From: Lachnospiraceae bacterium
Lineage (GTDB): Bacteria > Bacillota > Clostridia > Lachnospirales > Lachnospiraceae
DNA: 57,930 nucleotides
Direction of reading: 5' to 3'
NCBI GenBank assembly: GCA_016282915.1
Contig: JAEELW010000128.1
Coordinates: forward strand, 1-57,930
In this document: in pieces, positions 41,325 to 49,607 of the stretch
How positions within the stretch are numbered: the stretch's first letter is position 1
How the letters are laid out: each line of letters begins with the position of its first letter
Translations under genes and position numbers: made by a program
The notes under the pieces: generated by a model
The model's database searches: none
What the model was told of the DNA's origin: nothing
What the model saw: the letters and a program-made list of their open reading frames with translations, nothing else

Positions 41325-42383
41325 TCAGAGCCTTTCTTCCATCAGTTCATAGATCTTTTCAAGCGCTTCGTTTCCGAGATCCGCCTCATTCAGCACGGTA
41401 TAGCGGTCCGCTCTGGTCGAAGCCGCCCTTTGCCAGGCCCCGATAAAAATATCTTTCGTCACCTTATTCTCCGAAGGTTTCGCAGGAATGCCGTATGCCC
41501 GGATCAGTTCCAGTATCTCATCGGGCTTCCGCCCCTGAAAGACCGCCGCTCCGACGCTGCCCATGGCAACCGCTATCCCATGAGGGACATTGACTTCCTC
41601 ATAAAAATACTCTTCCAGCGCATGGCAGAAAAGATGCTCCGAACCCGAGCTCGGTCTGGAGGATCCTGCGATCTCCATTGCCAGCCCGCCCATTACCAGG
41701 GCTCTGGTAAGCCTCGTAAGGAAATCGTCGCTCTTAAGTTCCGCATCCGTGCTGTGACGCAGGGAGTCATATGCCATGCGCGACATCATATAGGCAAAAT
41801 CATCCACTTTATCCCCCGCTTTTTCTCCGGCCAGCTTCCAGTCATACAGAGCCGTATCTTTTGATATCGTATCACCGATACCCGAAAGCAGCTGTCTGAC
41901 CGGCGCGCTTTTTATGACATCCGTATCGACAAGGATCGCATCGGGGATCGTGCATTTAAAACTTTTTCTGGCCTTGCCCGTGGTGCCCAGCACCGCTACC
42001 GGAGAGGCCAGCGAATCGTTTGAAAGCGTGGTCGGCAGGGAAATATATTTTGCCTTTGAAACAAAGGCGGCAAATTTCGCCAGATCCAGTACCGTGCCTC
42101 CGCCAAAGCCGATCACGACAGCGATGTCCTGCATCGTAATATATTTTGCCAGTGCGGTGGAACTGTCGTAATCCGCCGAGCTGATGAGATAAAGCTCGCA
42201 GCTCTCAAAATCGCGCCGGATCTCCGCGATGATCTTTTCAAAAATATTCTTCAGGTTTTCTTCCGTAACAAGTATCGCCTTTTTACGGTGTAGGCCCGGA
42301 AAAACATCCTCCATCGCATCCGGTATATCATTAAAGATCCCGGCCTCGACCTTCAGATGTTCCGGCAGTCTGAATCTGTTCAT
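41325..42383 (-). CDS. Glycerol-1-phosphate dehydrogenase-like enzyme (AraM/EgsA family)
   Basis: An NAD(P)-dependent metal alcohol dehydrogenase of 352 aa, starting at the ATG 42383 behind AGGAGGAGAAGG. The nucleotide loop is GGGTVLD (94-100). PTTLSNDSLASP (117-128) corresponds to the PTxxSxDGxASP signature of glycerol-1-phosphate dehydrogenases, with Asn and Ser replacing His and Gly. Asp171, His250 and His268 are at the positions of the metal ligands. The family reduces dihydroxyacetone phosphate to sn-glycerol-1-phosphate; in Bacillus AraM supplies heptaprenylglyceryl phosphate synthesis. The signature changes leave room for another polyol substrate. It follows a TetR gene and a CrtI-like oxidoreductase gene. 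Confidence 0.8.
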   Translation of the reverse strand: MNRFRLPEHLKVEAGIFNDIPDAMEDVFPGLHRKKAILVTEENLKNIFEKIIAEIRRDFESCELYLISSADYDSSTALAKYITMQDIAVVIGFGGGTVLDLAKFAAFVSKAKYISLPTTLSNDSLASPVAVLGTTGKARKSFKCTIPDAILVDTDVIKSAPVRQLLSGIGDTISKDTALYDWKLAGEKAGDKVDDFAYMMSRMAYDSLRHSTDAELKSDDFLTRLTRALVMGGLAMEIAGSSRPSSGSEHLFCHALEEYFYEEVNVPHGIAVAMGSVGAAVFQGRKPDEILELIRAYGIPAKPSENKVTKDIFIGAWQRAASTRADRYTVLNEADLGNEALEKIYELMEERL

Positions 42384-42445
42384 TCCTTCTCCTCCTTTTT
42401 TCCGCTGAACGCCCCCGCTTTCAACTCTTCCCGGGCTGTCTTTTT

Positions 42446-43021
42446 TTATCCGTTCTCTTTTCGCAGGATCGCGGCGATCCACTCCGGATCCGGTGCTTCC
42501 ATCCCGGGATCCAGAGCCATCTCCTCCATGACGCCCTGCACGGTCGCCCAGAAGCAGACCGAAAGCAGTCTGGCGTCTCCGGGACGGAAAACCCCCGTTC
42601 CCTGGCCTTTTCGGATGATCTCCGCCGTCACATCGATGGTGCCCGTGGAAAGCGCGATCTTTCTTGCTTCTTCCGGCATCCCGGCGCGTCTGGCCTGTCC
42701 CATCAGCACAAACATATGGAACACCCAGGGCTCGTTTTTTGCATAAGCAAAGAGCTGTTTTAAAAAACCGGAAAAGAAAAGCTCCGGAGGGATCTCGCCC
42801 ATTTTTTCCACCGAAGATGTGGCTCCCGCCCCCATTTTCACCAGTTCCAGCAGCAGTTCCTCTTTCGATTCAAAGTAATGGAACAAAAGGCCCGTACTCA
42901 TGGGAACGGCTTCCGCGATATCCGAGATCTTCGTCTCGTGGTATCCTCTCCTTACAAACAGCGTAAGTGCCGTCATTAATATCGCTTTTCTGCGTTCTTC
43001 TTTCTGCTCTTTTCTCGTCAT
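42446..43021 (-). CDS. TetR-family regulator
   Basis: A 191-aa repressor. The N-terminal helix-turn-helix (RRKAILMTALTLFVRRGYHETKIS, then IAEAVPMSTGLLFHYFESKEELLLEL) is typical, and the C-terminal ligand domain is all-helical. It lies 9 bases after the FAD oxidoreductase gene and before the dehydrogenase gene, so it probably regulates this operon. Two inverted repeats in the promoter upstream of the oxidoreductase gene are candidate operators. The ligand is unknown. Confidence 0.92.
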   Translation of the reverse strand: MTRKEQKEERRKAILMTALTLFVRRGYHETKISDIAEAVPMSTGLLFHYFESKEELLLELVKMGAGATSSVEKMGEIPPELFFSGFLKQLFAYAKNEPWVFHMFVLMGQARRAGMPEEARKIALSTGTIDVTAEIIRKGQGTGVFRPGDARLLSVCFWATVQGVMEEMALDPGMEAPDPEWIAAILRKENG

Positions 43022-43030
43022 ATCTCCGCC

Positions 43031-44527
43031 TCAGATATTGATATCCCTGCGCTGCTTCTTTAAGATCCTCTGGATCGCAAACTTTCCGCTTGCCGCCGCT
43101 ACCGGCAGTCCGCCCGGAGAGTTGATCCACTGGCCCGCGATATACAGGTTCCGGATCCCTTTCAGCGTACCCTTCATTTTGATCTGTCTGCCGCCCGGCG
43201 TGGTCACGAAACTCATGTAGCTTCCGTGATAGGCGTGCATATATCTCTCATAGGTGAGAGGGGTCCAGGCATCCAGGAATTCGAGATCCCCGGCCAGCTC
43301 GGGAAAGGCTTCTTCGATCCGCCTGCTCACTTCCCGCACCAGCGCTTCCTTTACGCTCCTGTACTCGTCTTTGTCCAGGCTCTTCCAGTATTCATAGTCT
43401 TCATCCGACTGGGACAGGCAGGTCTGGATCACCTGTTTCCCATCTTTGACACAGACGGGATCATAACCGTATGCCTTTACGTACATCCTGCCGAATTCCC
43501 GGCTGCCGATACGGATCGGATCGATCTCGATGAAGATCGTCTCGCCGCGCTTAAACTCCGTGCTGACCGCATATGCCACCTGGAAACCGCTGGTCACCGG
43601 ATAGGTCTTCGGCGCGTCATATGCCCCCCGGAGCTCCCGGGGCATATATTTTTCCGGAAGCAGTTTATGAAACAGGATATGGGTATCCACTGTCGGAATC
43701 ACATAGTCGGCTTCGACAAAGGAACCGTCCGTAAACTTAACGCCGGTAGCCGTGCTGCCGTCCAGAACGATCTCGTCCACACTCCTGTTATAGCGGATCA
43801 CGCCTCCCAGTTCCTTAAAGGTCTTCTCCATCCGGAGTGACATCTGCAGGGAAGCCCCCATGGGGATCCCGCCGTTTCCATCCGCCATGGTCGCATAGGA
43901 GACCAGAAAGGAGTAGGCCGCATACTCTTTGGGCAGATAATCGCAGATCATCTTCCGAAGGAGCGGCGAATGAAAACGCCTGCTGTATTCCTCAAGCGAG
44001 ATCTTTCCGAACTCCTTCATCACCTTCGGGAAGTCCTTCATGGAAGCGCCCATCCGGATGTAATCCTTTATCCCCCACATCTCCATCGGCTTGCCGGCCG
44101 GAAATACGCATTGTTTGGAATATTCCACAGCCTGAATGAAGTGCCGGATCTCTTCTTCATCTTCCGGAGAAGCTTCGATCAGTTCACGCTCCGTCCTCTT
44201 CAGATCATTCCACAGGGTGACGCTCTTTCCATTATATGTGGAAATGTAAAAAGCATCAATAGGCGCATACTGCATATCCTCCGAAAGTGCTCCGGTCTTT
44301 GTCCAGACTTCATACATCTCGGTACCCTTCTTCGTACCGGTCAGCCAGTGGATACAGTTGTCAATGTGATAACCCTTCCGGTTCCAGCCGATGCACTCAC
44401 CGCCGGGGATCGTATTTTTCTCAAAGATCTCAACCTCAAAGCCCGCACGCAGCGCGTAAATCCCTGCCGTCAGTCCTGCGATACCTCCGCCGATCACTGC
44501 GATCTTCTCTTTTCCTTCTCTTTTCAT
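43031..44527 (-). CDS. FAD-dependent oxidoreductase, phytoene desaturase (CrtI)-like
   Basis: A 498-aa flavoprotein. The ATG at 44527 is set by GGAGGAAGG; the longer frame begins inside the promoter. Residues 9-36 form the FAD-binding Rossmann motif (Gly13-x-Gly15-x-x-Gly18, then Glu at the end of the second strand, VEIFEKN). PGGECIGWNRKGYHID and the C-terminal LYIAGQWINSPGGLPVAAASG are typical of the CrtI/phytoene desaturase and prenyl-reductase-like group. No signal or membrane segment. The substrate is probably a hydrophobic, perhaps isoprenoid, compound, but no carotenoid synthesis genes are in view. It is the first gene of a unit with tetR and the dehydrogenase. Confidence 0.88.
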   Translation of the reverse strand: MKREGKEKIAVIGGGIAGLTAGIYALRAGFEVEIFEKNTIPGGECIGWNRKGYHIDNCIHWLTGTKKGTEMYEVWTKTGALSEDMQYAPIDAFYISTYNGKSVTLWNDLKRTERELIEASPEDEEEIRHFIQAVEYSKQCVFPAGKPMEMWGIKDYIRMGASMKDFPKVMKEFGKISLEEYSRRFHSPLLRKMICDYLPKEYAAYSFLVSYATMADGNGGIPMGASLQMSLRMEKTFKELGGVIRYNRSVDEIVLDGSTATGVKFTDGSFVEADYVIPTVDTHILFHKLLPEKYMPRELRGAYDAPKTYPVTSGFQVAYAVSTEFKRGETIFIEIDPIRIGSREFGRMYVKAYGYDPVCVKDGKQVIQTCLSQSDEDYEYWKSLDKDEYRSVKEALVREVSRRIEEAFPELAGDLEFLDAWTPLTYERYMHAYHGSYMSFVTTPGGRQIKMKGTLKGIRNLYIAGQWINSPGGLPVAAASGKFAIQRILKKQRRDINI

Positions 44528-44590
44528 GAATCCTTCCTCCATATCTGTGTATTCTTTTTCGTTGAATTTGCGTTCATTGATTATGTGTTC

Positions 44591-44619
44591 ATAATATGTT
44601 GACATTTTATCTTTGTCAA
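44591..44619 (-). promoter_or_regulatory. Promoter of the CrtI-like/tetR operon
   Basis: TTGACA (44619-44614), 17 bases, TATTAT (44596-44591) on the minus strand. Confidence 0.85.
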
Positions 44620-44643
44620 GCATTTTATTGAATTTATATTCAA
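44599..44643. promoter_or_regulatory. Two inverted repeats, candidate TetR operators
   Basis: TTGACA-nine bases-TGTCAA (44599-44619) covers the -35 and spacer; TTGAAT-four bases-ATTCAA (44628-44643) lies just upstream. Either could bind the TetR repressor of this operon. Confidence 0.5.
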
Positions 44644-44650
44644 CAGATTT

Positions 44651-44812
44651 GCAGGACACGGGGATGAGGACACGGGGACGGTCCTCCTGTCCTCAAAAAG
44701 AGGACACGGGGACAGTCCTTCTGCCTTCAAAAAGAGGACACGTGGACAGTCCTTCTGCCTTCAAAAAGAGGACACGGGGACTGTCCCCCTGTCTTCACTG
44801 TCTTCAAAAAAA
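44651..44812. repeat. Array of four 34-bp GGACGGTCC-type repeats
   Basis: Units begin with GAGGACAC at 44666, 44700, 44734 and 44768, an exact 34-base period, after a partial copy at 44651. Each unit has the form GAGGACACGGGGACNGTCC then YTCTGYCTTCAAAAA and can fold on itself; the copies differ at a few positions that keep pairing (CGGTCC, CAGTCC, CTGTCC). This array fills most of the non-coding space between the FAD oxidoreductase and sigma factor genes. Confidence 0.85.
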
Positions 44813-44844
44813 CACCGGGTCCGTTCCCATGGTTTTAAAATTTT

Positions 44845-44853
44845 TGATATAAT
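44845..44853 (+). promoter_or_regulatory. Extended -10 box of the sigma/anti-sigma operon
   Basis: TGATATAAT, about 90 bases before the sigma factor start; no good -35 hexamer. Confidence 0.5.
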
Positions 44854-44943
44854 CCTGTAACGGATCTTCCTTTTTTTTCATTAACCATACAGAAAGGTCA
44901 AAAATGCGCTCCCGGAAGAGGGGTGCATAAAGGAGATACGGAC

Positions 44944-45423
44944 TTGCAGTCAATGAACGAGCTGTACCAACAATATGCCCGTACGGTCTATAAATACCTG
45001 CGATCGCTCTGCCATAATGAAGATCTGGCCGAGGAGCTTACGCAGGAGACCTTTTATCAGGCCATACGCAGTATCGGCCGCTTTGACGGAAGCTGCAAGG
45101 TATCGACCTGGCTCTGTGCCATAGCCAAAAACCAGTATTTAAGCCATCAGCGCAAAAATCCGGTCCATGAAGACATAACGGAGACCGAGATCCCGGTGGA
45201 ATCCGCCGAAAGCGCTGTGCTCGGATCGGCCGGCAGGCTGGAACTCCTGAAAAAGCTTCACGAGCTGCCGGAGCCGTATCGTGAAGTCATGTATCTGAGA
45301 GTATTCGGAAATCTGTCTTTTGCGGAGCTCGGCGCGATCCTTGGGAAGACGGAAAACTGGGCCAGAGTGACCTTCTACCGTGGTAAAGAAAAACTGAGAA
45401 AGGAAGTAGAGAATGATGAATAA
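44944..45423 (+). CDS. ECF-type RNA polymerase sigma factor
   Basis: A sigma-70 family factor of about 159 aa with regions 2 and 4 only. The TTG at 44944 lies eight bases after AAAGGAG and is the best start; ATG at 44953 is possible, and a GTG at 44923 lies before the ribosome binding site. Region 2 includes YARTVYKYLRSLCHNEDLAEELTQETF and STWLCAIAKNQYLSHQRK. Region 4 includes LPEPYREVMYLRVFGNLSFAELGAILG and WARVTFYRGKEKLRK. The anti-sigma gene overlaps its last 11 bases, so the two are coupled, as usual for SigW/SigV-type pairs. It probably responds to cell envelope stress. Confidence 0.92.
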   Translation: MQSMNELYQQYARTVYKYLRSLCHNEDLAEELTQETFYQAIRSIGRFDGSCKVSTWLCAIAKNQYLSHQRKNPVHEDITETEIPVESAESAVLGSAGRLELLKKLHELPEPYREVMYLRVFGNLSFAELGAILGKTENWARVTFYRGKEKLRKEVENDE

Positions 45424-46393
45424 AATACCCTGCGAACTGATCAAAGATCTGTTACCTTCCTATATCGACTCTCTCACATCCGAAAGATCCCGTGAGCTGA
45501 TCGACGAACACCTGCAGGACTGTCCCGATTGCCGCGATACACTGAAACATATGCGCGGTGAGAACGATCAGGACATGAAGCCGGATGAGGATGACAAAAA
45601 AGAGATCGCTTTCCTGAAGAAAACAAAACGCATGCAGAAGATCGCCATTCTCAGCAGCGCCGCCGCGGTCATACTGTGCGCCCTGTTCATCCTGCTCCGC
45701 TTCTTCATCATGGGAATCTCGTACAACGGCGCATATTATATGATAGACAAACTTTCCGTAGAAGACGGTACGGTTACCATCAAAGCAAGCAGCGCGGACA
45801 GTTCTCATGTGATCTCGCGCATCAGCTTTGAAGAAGCAGACGGGATACTGACCCTGAAGACAAGCGAGGTCCCCGAAAGCATCTTCTGCCGTGCGGGAAA
45901 GGAGTTTTCCTATAAATTAAAACAGCCCGATGCCCTCAAAACGATCCGTCTCGGCGAGCAGATCATCTGGGAAGACGGTTCCCGTATCTCTCCTGTGACC
46001 TCCGTCCTGTACCGGGCAAAACACGCTTATATCGGCGATATGCCGGCCAATCAAAAAAGCGCCAAAGCGCTTAATATAAGTACTGTTCTGGGGGAATATG
46101 ACAATCAGCTGCAGACCGGACAGGAGCCTTACGGCTGGACGATACGCTTAAAAAATGATATTCCCGCCGGCAGAGAAGCCCTGTTAAACAGTAATATGGA
46201 AGCTGTCGCATACCTGCTGATCGCTACGATCAAAAATCTTGATCACGTCAGCTTTGAATATACGCTGGACGGCGACAGCAGATCCTTAAGCTTCGATGCC
46301 GCCGATGCCACAGCCTATCTCGGCCGTGACATCAAAGACTGCTTCGACAATATCCTTATCCTGGACGAGCTGGTGACCAGAACAGGCCTGTGA
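45413..46393 (+). CDS. Membrane anti-sigma factor with zinc-finger domain
   Basis: A 326-aa protein. Residues 1-50 carry the anti-sigma zinc-binding motif: Cys7, then HLQDCPDC (His33, Cys37, Cys40), which would hold the sigma factor. One transmembrane helix spans about 76-100 (IAILSSAAAVILCALFILLRF). The outer part of about 220 residues has no recognised family (DUF4825-like in length and DxxA-rich C-terminal pattern, not certain). It overlaps the sigma gene and would release it when the outer domain senses stress. It is followed by a small stem (TCCGCTT/AAGCGGA) without a T run. Confidence 0.88.
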   Translation: MMNKIPCELIKDLLPSYIDSLTSERSRELIDEHLQDCPDCRDTLKHMRGENDQDMKPDEDDKKEIAFLKKTKRMQKIAILSSAAAVILCALFILLRFFIMGISYNGAYYMIDKLSVEDGTVTIKASSADSSHVISRISFEEADGILTLKTSEVPESIFCRAGKEFSYKLKQPDALKTIRLGEQIIWEDGSRISPVTSVLYRAKHAYIGDMPANQKSAKALNISTVLGEYDNQLQTGQEPYGWTIRLKNDIPAGREALLNSNMEAVAYLLIATIKNLDHVSFEYTLDGDSRSLSFDAADATAYLGRDIKDCFDNILILDELVTRTGL

Positions 46394-46399
46394 TCCGCT

Positions 46400-47047
46400 T
46401 CATAAAGCGGAACTCTCCTCCCAGCGCACACACTGTATCGTGGGATCATCCACCAGCTCCAGGCGGATCTTCGGAACCGTCATCCCGCACATCCTCATGT
46501 TCTCCAGGGCGGTATTCAATACCGCCTCCGCGTTTCCGGAGGATATTTCCGTATCGGCCCTTTTCACGTTGGCGGGGTGCAGCCGAAAGCCCAGCTCTCC
46601 CGCAACACCTTCAAAGCTCTTCCGCTTCTTCATTGCTTCCAGCACGCTGTTCAGCTGAAAATATCCGTAGGTCATCACCTGCATCAGCTCTTCCGTATTC
46701 CAGATCCTCTCATAATAATCCAGAAAAGCTTCTCCCTCCGGCATGGGCGCGGGTATGCTGTTTATGATCTCCTCAAGTATGGACTGCAGCTCATCGAGCC
46801 TGTCGTTTTCTCCCGCATAACGGTAATAAGCCACCGCAAACTCATTAACAAACATCTCCTGCGGCAGATCCGGGATCTCCCGTCCGCTCTCGCTGACGAA
46901 ACTGTGCCCTAGCTCATGGATAAGATTGTACCAATGAAAGTAGAGGTCAAAGCGGTACTGAACGTCTTTACCGAACAGCTGCCGGTAAGCCATCTGCTGT
47001 TCCTCTGTTCCGGATTCGTATTTTCCGGATCTGATCACATACGCCAT
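46400..47047 (-). CDS. Putative zinc metallopeptidase-like protein (HELGH)
   Basis: A 215-aa soluble protein with AGGAGGAG before its ATG. The motif NLIHELGHSF (His44, Glu45, His48) with a downstream Glu69 in VNEFAVAYY fits the gluzincin pattern HExxH...E of zinc metallopeptidases. The rest, with a helical centre (LDELQSILEEIINSI) and a mixed C-terminus, has no recognised family. There is no signal peptide, so it should act in the cytoplasm. It lies 14 bases downstream of the phosphatase/ANT(6) fusion gene and may be cotranscribed with it. Whether it cleaves peptides is not known. Confidence 0.65.
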   Translation of the reverse strand: MAYVIRSGKYESGTEEQQMAYRQLFGKDVQYRFDLYFHWYNLIHELGHSFVSESGREIPDLPQEMFVNEFAVAYYRYAGENDRLDELQSILEEIINSIPAPMPEGEAFLDYYERIWNTEELMQVMTYGYFQLNSVLEAMKKRKSFEGVAGELGFRLHPANVKRADTEISSGNAEAVLNTALENMRMCGMTVPKIRLELVDDPTIQCVRWEESSAL

Positions 47048-47061
47048 TTTTCTCCTCCTGC

Positions 47062-48537
47062 TCAGGATCCTTTAACTTTTCTGAAATAGGAAAGACTGTT
47101 TTCCGCTTCGCTTTTATTGAACGCAAATCTGCTCTGTGCGGCCAGCCATTCCGACTCGTCATAAAACAGTCTGCACATTTTTTCTGTTGCTTTCCACATT
47201 GCATCCGCATCCGCGCTGCAATAGGTATCAAGATACGCCTGCCATTCTTCCGGAGACAGCCAGCGGTGCATGTATTTCCCCGATTTCCCTATACTGACGG
47301 AATCGCCGGTGAGCCTGCCGATCTTCCAGGCCAGGATCTTTTCCAGCTGTTTTCTCAATACAAAATTCAGCATATCCTGAGCATAGGTCACTTCTTTTCT
47401 CCACAGGCCTTTGGCAACGTTATTGAGGCACCACCAGAACTCATTGCAGGCGGCAGCATACTGCTCCTCCGAAGGACTTTTGACACGATGGCTTGCATCC
47501 GACGCCTCGGGGATCTCCGGAAGAATGCCGTCCTTATCAAGAAGGATAATGCAAAGACTGTCTTCCAGAACGTTTTCTTTTGCATACTCCACCGTATTGA
47601 CCGTAAGGTCCAGCCGGTTTCCGTCGGTAAAGATCATCAGCCAGCCATAGGAATTCTCCTTATCGGCCGGATGATCCGGCGATTCATCCGGGTACTGCAT
47701 GAACCAGATATCACCAAAGCGCCTGATCCAGTCTTTATCACGGATAAATGATCCGGTCTCTTCTACAACATAAACGATGTCGTAATCCCGGAACATATCC
47801 TTAGGCGCTTCGGGATTTGTACGTGAACCGTTCATATATACCGCCCGGATACGATCGTCTTCTTTCGCCGTATCCAGGATCAGCTCCATCATCTCTTTCT
47901 CCGTTCTCATTCCTGCCCATCCGGGAACAGCCGGAAGGTAAGACATATCATTGATATGCCTGATCCGGCGTTTTCCGTCATCACCAACGATCATATGCGA
48001 CACGCCGCCGGCAGGTCCATGTATATCCACCTGATAATAGGATTCCACCGGAACCCCTATAAACATGGCATTCCAGATACTCAGAAGATCACCGTGCGAT
48101 ACGATGATGATATACTCTTCAGCAGCGGCCATTATCTCTTCAAAAAACGGCCTGAGGCGGTTCCAGGCATCCCTGCGGCTCTCTCCGTCAGAGAACAATC
48201 TGTCATCCACGGTCTTTTCCGGGCATTCGATATTTTCCCGGAGCCACTGAACAGATTTTCCGCAGCACTTTCCAAGGTTTCTTTCTCTCAATTCCTTCCG
48301 TAGGACCGGCTCCACGCCCAGATATCCTGCGATCGCTTCCGCTGTCTGCTTTGCGCGTTTCAGATCCGAAGAATACATGACCACTTTTTTTCCGGCAAGC
48401 TCCTGCTCAAGCTTTTTCCCGATCTGATCCGCCTGTTTCTTTCCCCGTTCTGTCAGATCCCAGTCCGTCCAGGACCCGACCATACCGTTCGTATGATGAA
48501 GCGACTCCGTATGCTGAACCGTAATGATATGTTTCAT
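47062..48537 (-). CDS. Histidine phosphatase-ANT(6) aminoglycoside adenylyltransferase fusion
   Basis: A 491-aa two-domain protein. Residues 1-190 are a phosphoglycerate-mutase-type histidine phosphatase: Gln8-His9-Thr10 in place of Arg-His-Gly, SDLKRAKQTAEAIA, ERNLGKCCG and IIIVSHGDLLS. The lost first Arg may lower activity. Residues from about 209 on match ANT(6) streptomycin adenylyltransferases from their first residue on: MRTEKEMMELILDTA, the nucleotidyltransferase signature NGSR...DYDIVYVV with a third Asp in RLDLTV, and the helical C-terminal domain (FWWCLNNVAKGLWRKE, WKIGRLTGDS). ANT(6) enzymes transfer AMP to position 6 of streptomycin. The fusion is in a single uninterrupted frame with a GGGGGG-type ribosome binding site. 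Drug resistance is possible but untested. Confidence 0.85.
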   Translation of the reverse strand: MKHIITVQHTESLHHTNGMVGSWTDWDLTERGKKQADQIGKKLEQELAGKKVVMYSSDLKRAKQTAEAIAGYLGVEPVLRKELRERNLGKCCGKSVQWLRENIECPEKTVDDRLFSDGESRRDAWNRLRPFFEEIMAAAEEYIIIVSHGDLLSIWNAMFIGVPVESYYQVDIHGPAGGVSHMIVGDDGKRRIRHINDMSYLPAVPGWAGMRTEKEMMELILDTAKEDDRIRAVYMNGSRTNPEAPKDMFRDYDIVYVVEETGSFIRDKDWIRRFGDIWFMQYPDESPDHPADKENSYGWLMIFTDGNRLDLTVNTVEYAKENVLEDSLCIILLDKDGILPEIPEASDASHRVKSPSEEQYAAACNEFWWCLNNVAKGLWRKEVTYAQDMLNFVLRKQLEKILAWKIGRLTGDSVSIGKSGKYMHRWLSPEEWQAYLDTYCSADADAMWKATEKMCRLFYDESEWLAAQSRFAFNKSEAENSLSYFRKVKGS

Positions 48538-48601
48538 TTTTTATCCCCCCAATGATCAATGCGACTCGATATTTAAAGCAGTTATGATACGCCCGTCCCT
48601 G

Positions 48602-49000
48602 TCACTTTCTCTTAAAGATCATCTTTGAGCTGTCCGCCCCTTCCCCGACGGTATAGCTGAAGGTATCCCCACTTAATTCCACGGAAGCAAAAACAATACT
48701 CTTTAACTTAAAGTCATATTTGTTTTTTCCCGTCTCCGCCAGGGTGAGATCAAACGATACCGGCTTCCCCATCGCGGACATGTTCAGTGAATAATGAACT
48801 GTCTCCCCTTCGATGGAGTATTCTTCGGAGATCCCCTCTTTTTCCAGGTCTTTCTGCGACATGACCGTGCCATCCCCGGTCACTTCCTCATAAAGGATCC
48901 AATCTCCCTCGATCCCTTTATCTCCGCATCCTCCAAGCAAAAAGCAGCTGATAATATAAACTATCAGCATTCCCCATCCGGCAGATCCCGCTTTCTTCAT
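48602..49000 (-). CDS. Small lipoprotein, hypothetical
   Basis: The ATG at 49000 has GGGAGA at six bases; a GTG directly before it is in frame. The signal peptide ends in lipobox LLGGC. The mature domain of about 105 residues (IEGDWILYEEVTGDGTVMS, later ELSGDTFSYTVGEGAD) has the alternating strands of small lipocalin-like or DUF5640-like export lipoproteins, all beta. Function unknown. It lies between the phosphatase/ANT(6) gene and a Nudix hydrolase gene. Confidence 0.75.
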   Translation of the reverse strand: MKKAGSAGWGMLIVYIISCFLLGGCGDKGIEGDWILYEEVTGDGTVMSQKDLEKEGISEEYSIEGETVHYSLNMSAMGKPVSFDLTLAETGKNKYDFKLKSIVFASVELSGDTFSYTVGEGADSSKMIFKRK

Positions 49001-49057
49001 CACCGCTCTCCCTTCATTTCATCCCTGCTTTTGTTATGCTTCAGCAGAAACTCTTCT

Positions 49058-49546
49058 TTATTCCGGATCTTTTTTCGGATAACTGATCTCATCTTCCCAT
49101 TCCCGGATCCTATCGAAAAAACCATCGACCTGCATCAGGCCGTAGGACCACAGGAAAGCCCTGTCTTTTTCACTGATCTCATCAAGGTCCATCCACAGTA
49201 CTTCCTTCAGCGGATTATCCCCGCCTTCATATTCGGGATCATATCCGGTCACCGCAACAGCATCCGCAGGTATTTCCGCTTCAAAAGAATAGTCGATACC
49301 TCCGTCACCTTTATACTGCACGATCAAAGGCCTGATGATCTTTCCCTCTAGTCCTGTTTCTTCCTTTAATTCCCTCAGCGCCGCCTGCTCGGGCGTCTCG
49401 CCTTCTTCTATCCCTCCTCCGGGAAGCGTATAAAAATCACGTTCGAAAAAATGCACTTTCTCCATCAGGATCTTTCCATCCCTGACGATGATCACCACGC
49501 TCCTGCTCCTTTTCCTGCCGTAATACTCTTCGTTTTTCTCATTCAT
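49058..49546 (-). CDS. Nudix hydrolase
   Basis: A 162-aa pyrophosphohydrolase. The Nudix box is complete: GGGIEEGETPEQAALRELKE followed by ETGL, matching Gx5Ex7REUxEExGU. The family cleaves nucleoside diphosphates linked to another group (oxidised nucleotides, sugar nucleotides, dinucleotides); the substrate is open. AAGGAG precedes the ATG. It sits in a series of small enzymes on the same strand with gaps of 40-60 bases, possibly one long operon. Confidence 0.9.
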   Translation of the reverse strand: MNEKNEEYYGRKRSRSVVIIVRDGKILMEKVHFFERDFYTLPGGGIEEGETPEQAALRELKEETGLEGKIIRPLIVQYKGDGGIDYSFEAEIPADAVAVTGYDPEYEGGDNPLKEVLWMDLDEISEKDRAFLWSYGLMQVDGFFDRIREWEDEISYPKKDPE

Positions 49547-49607
49547 GCTTTCTTCTCCTTATTTCCGAAGCAATCCGCCAGTAATCCCCTGTATAACGGC
49601 CGCAAAG

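Noticed and set aside
44651-44812. CRISPR array
   Set aside because: The 34-base units follow each other without unique spacers, are self-complementary, and no cas gene is present.
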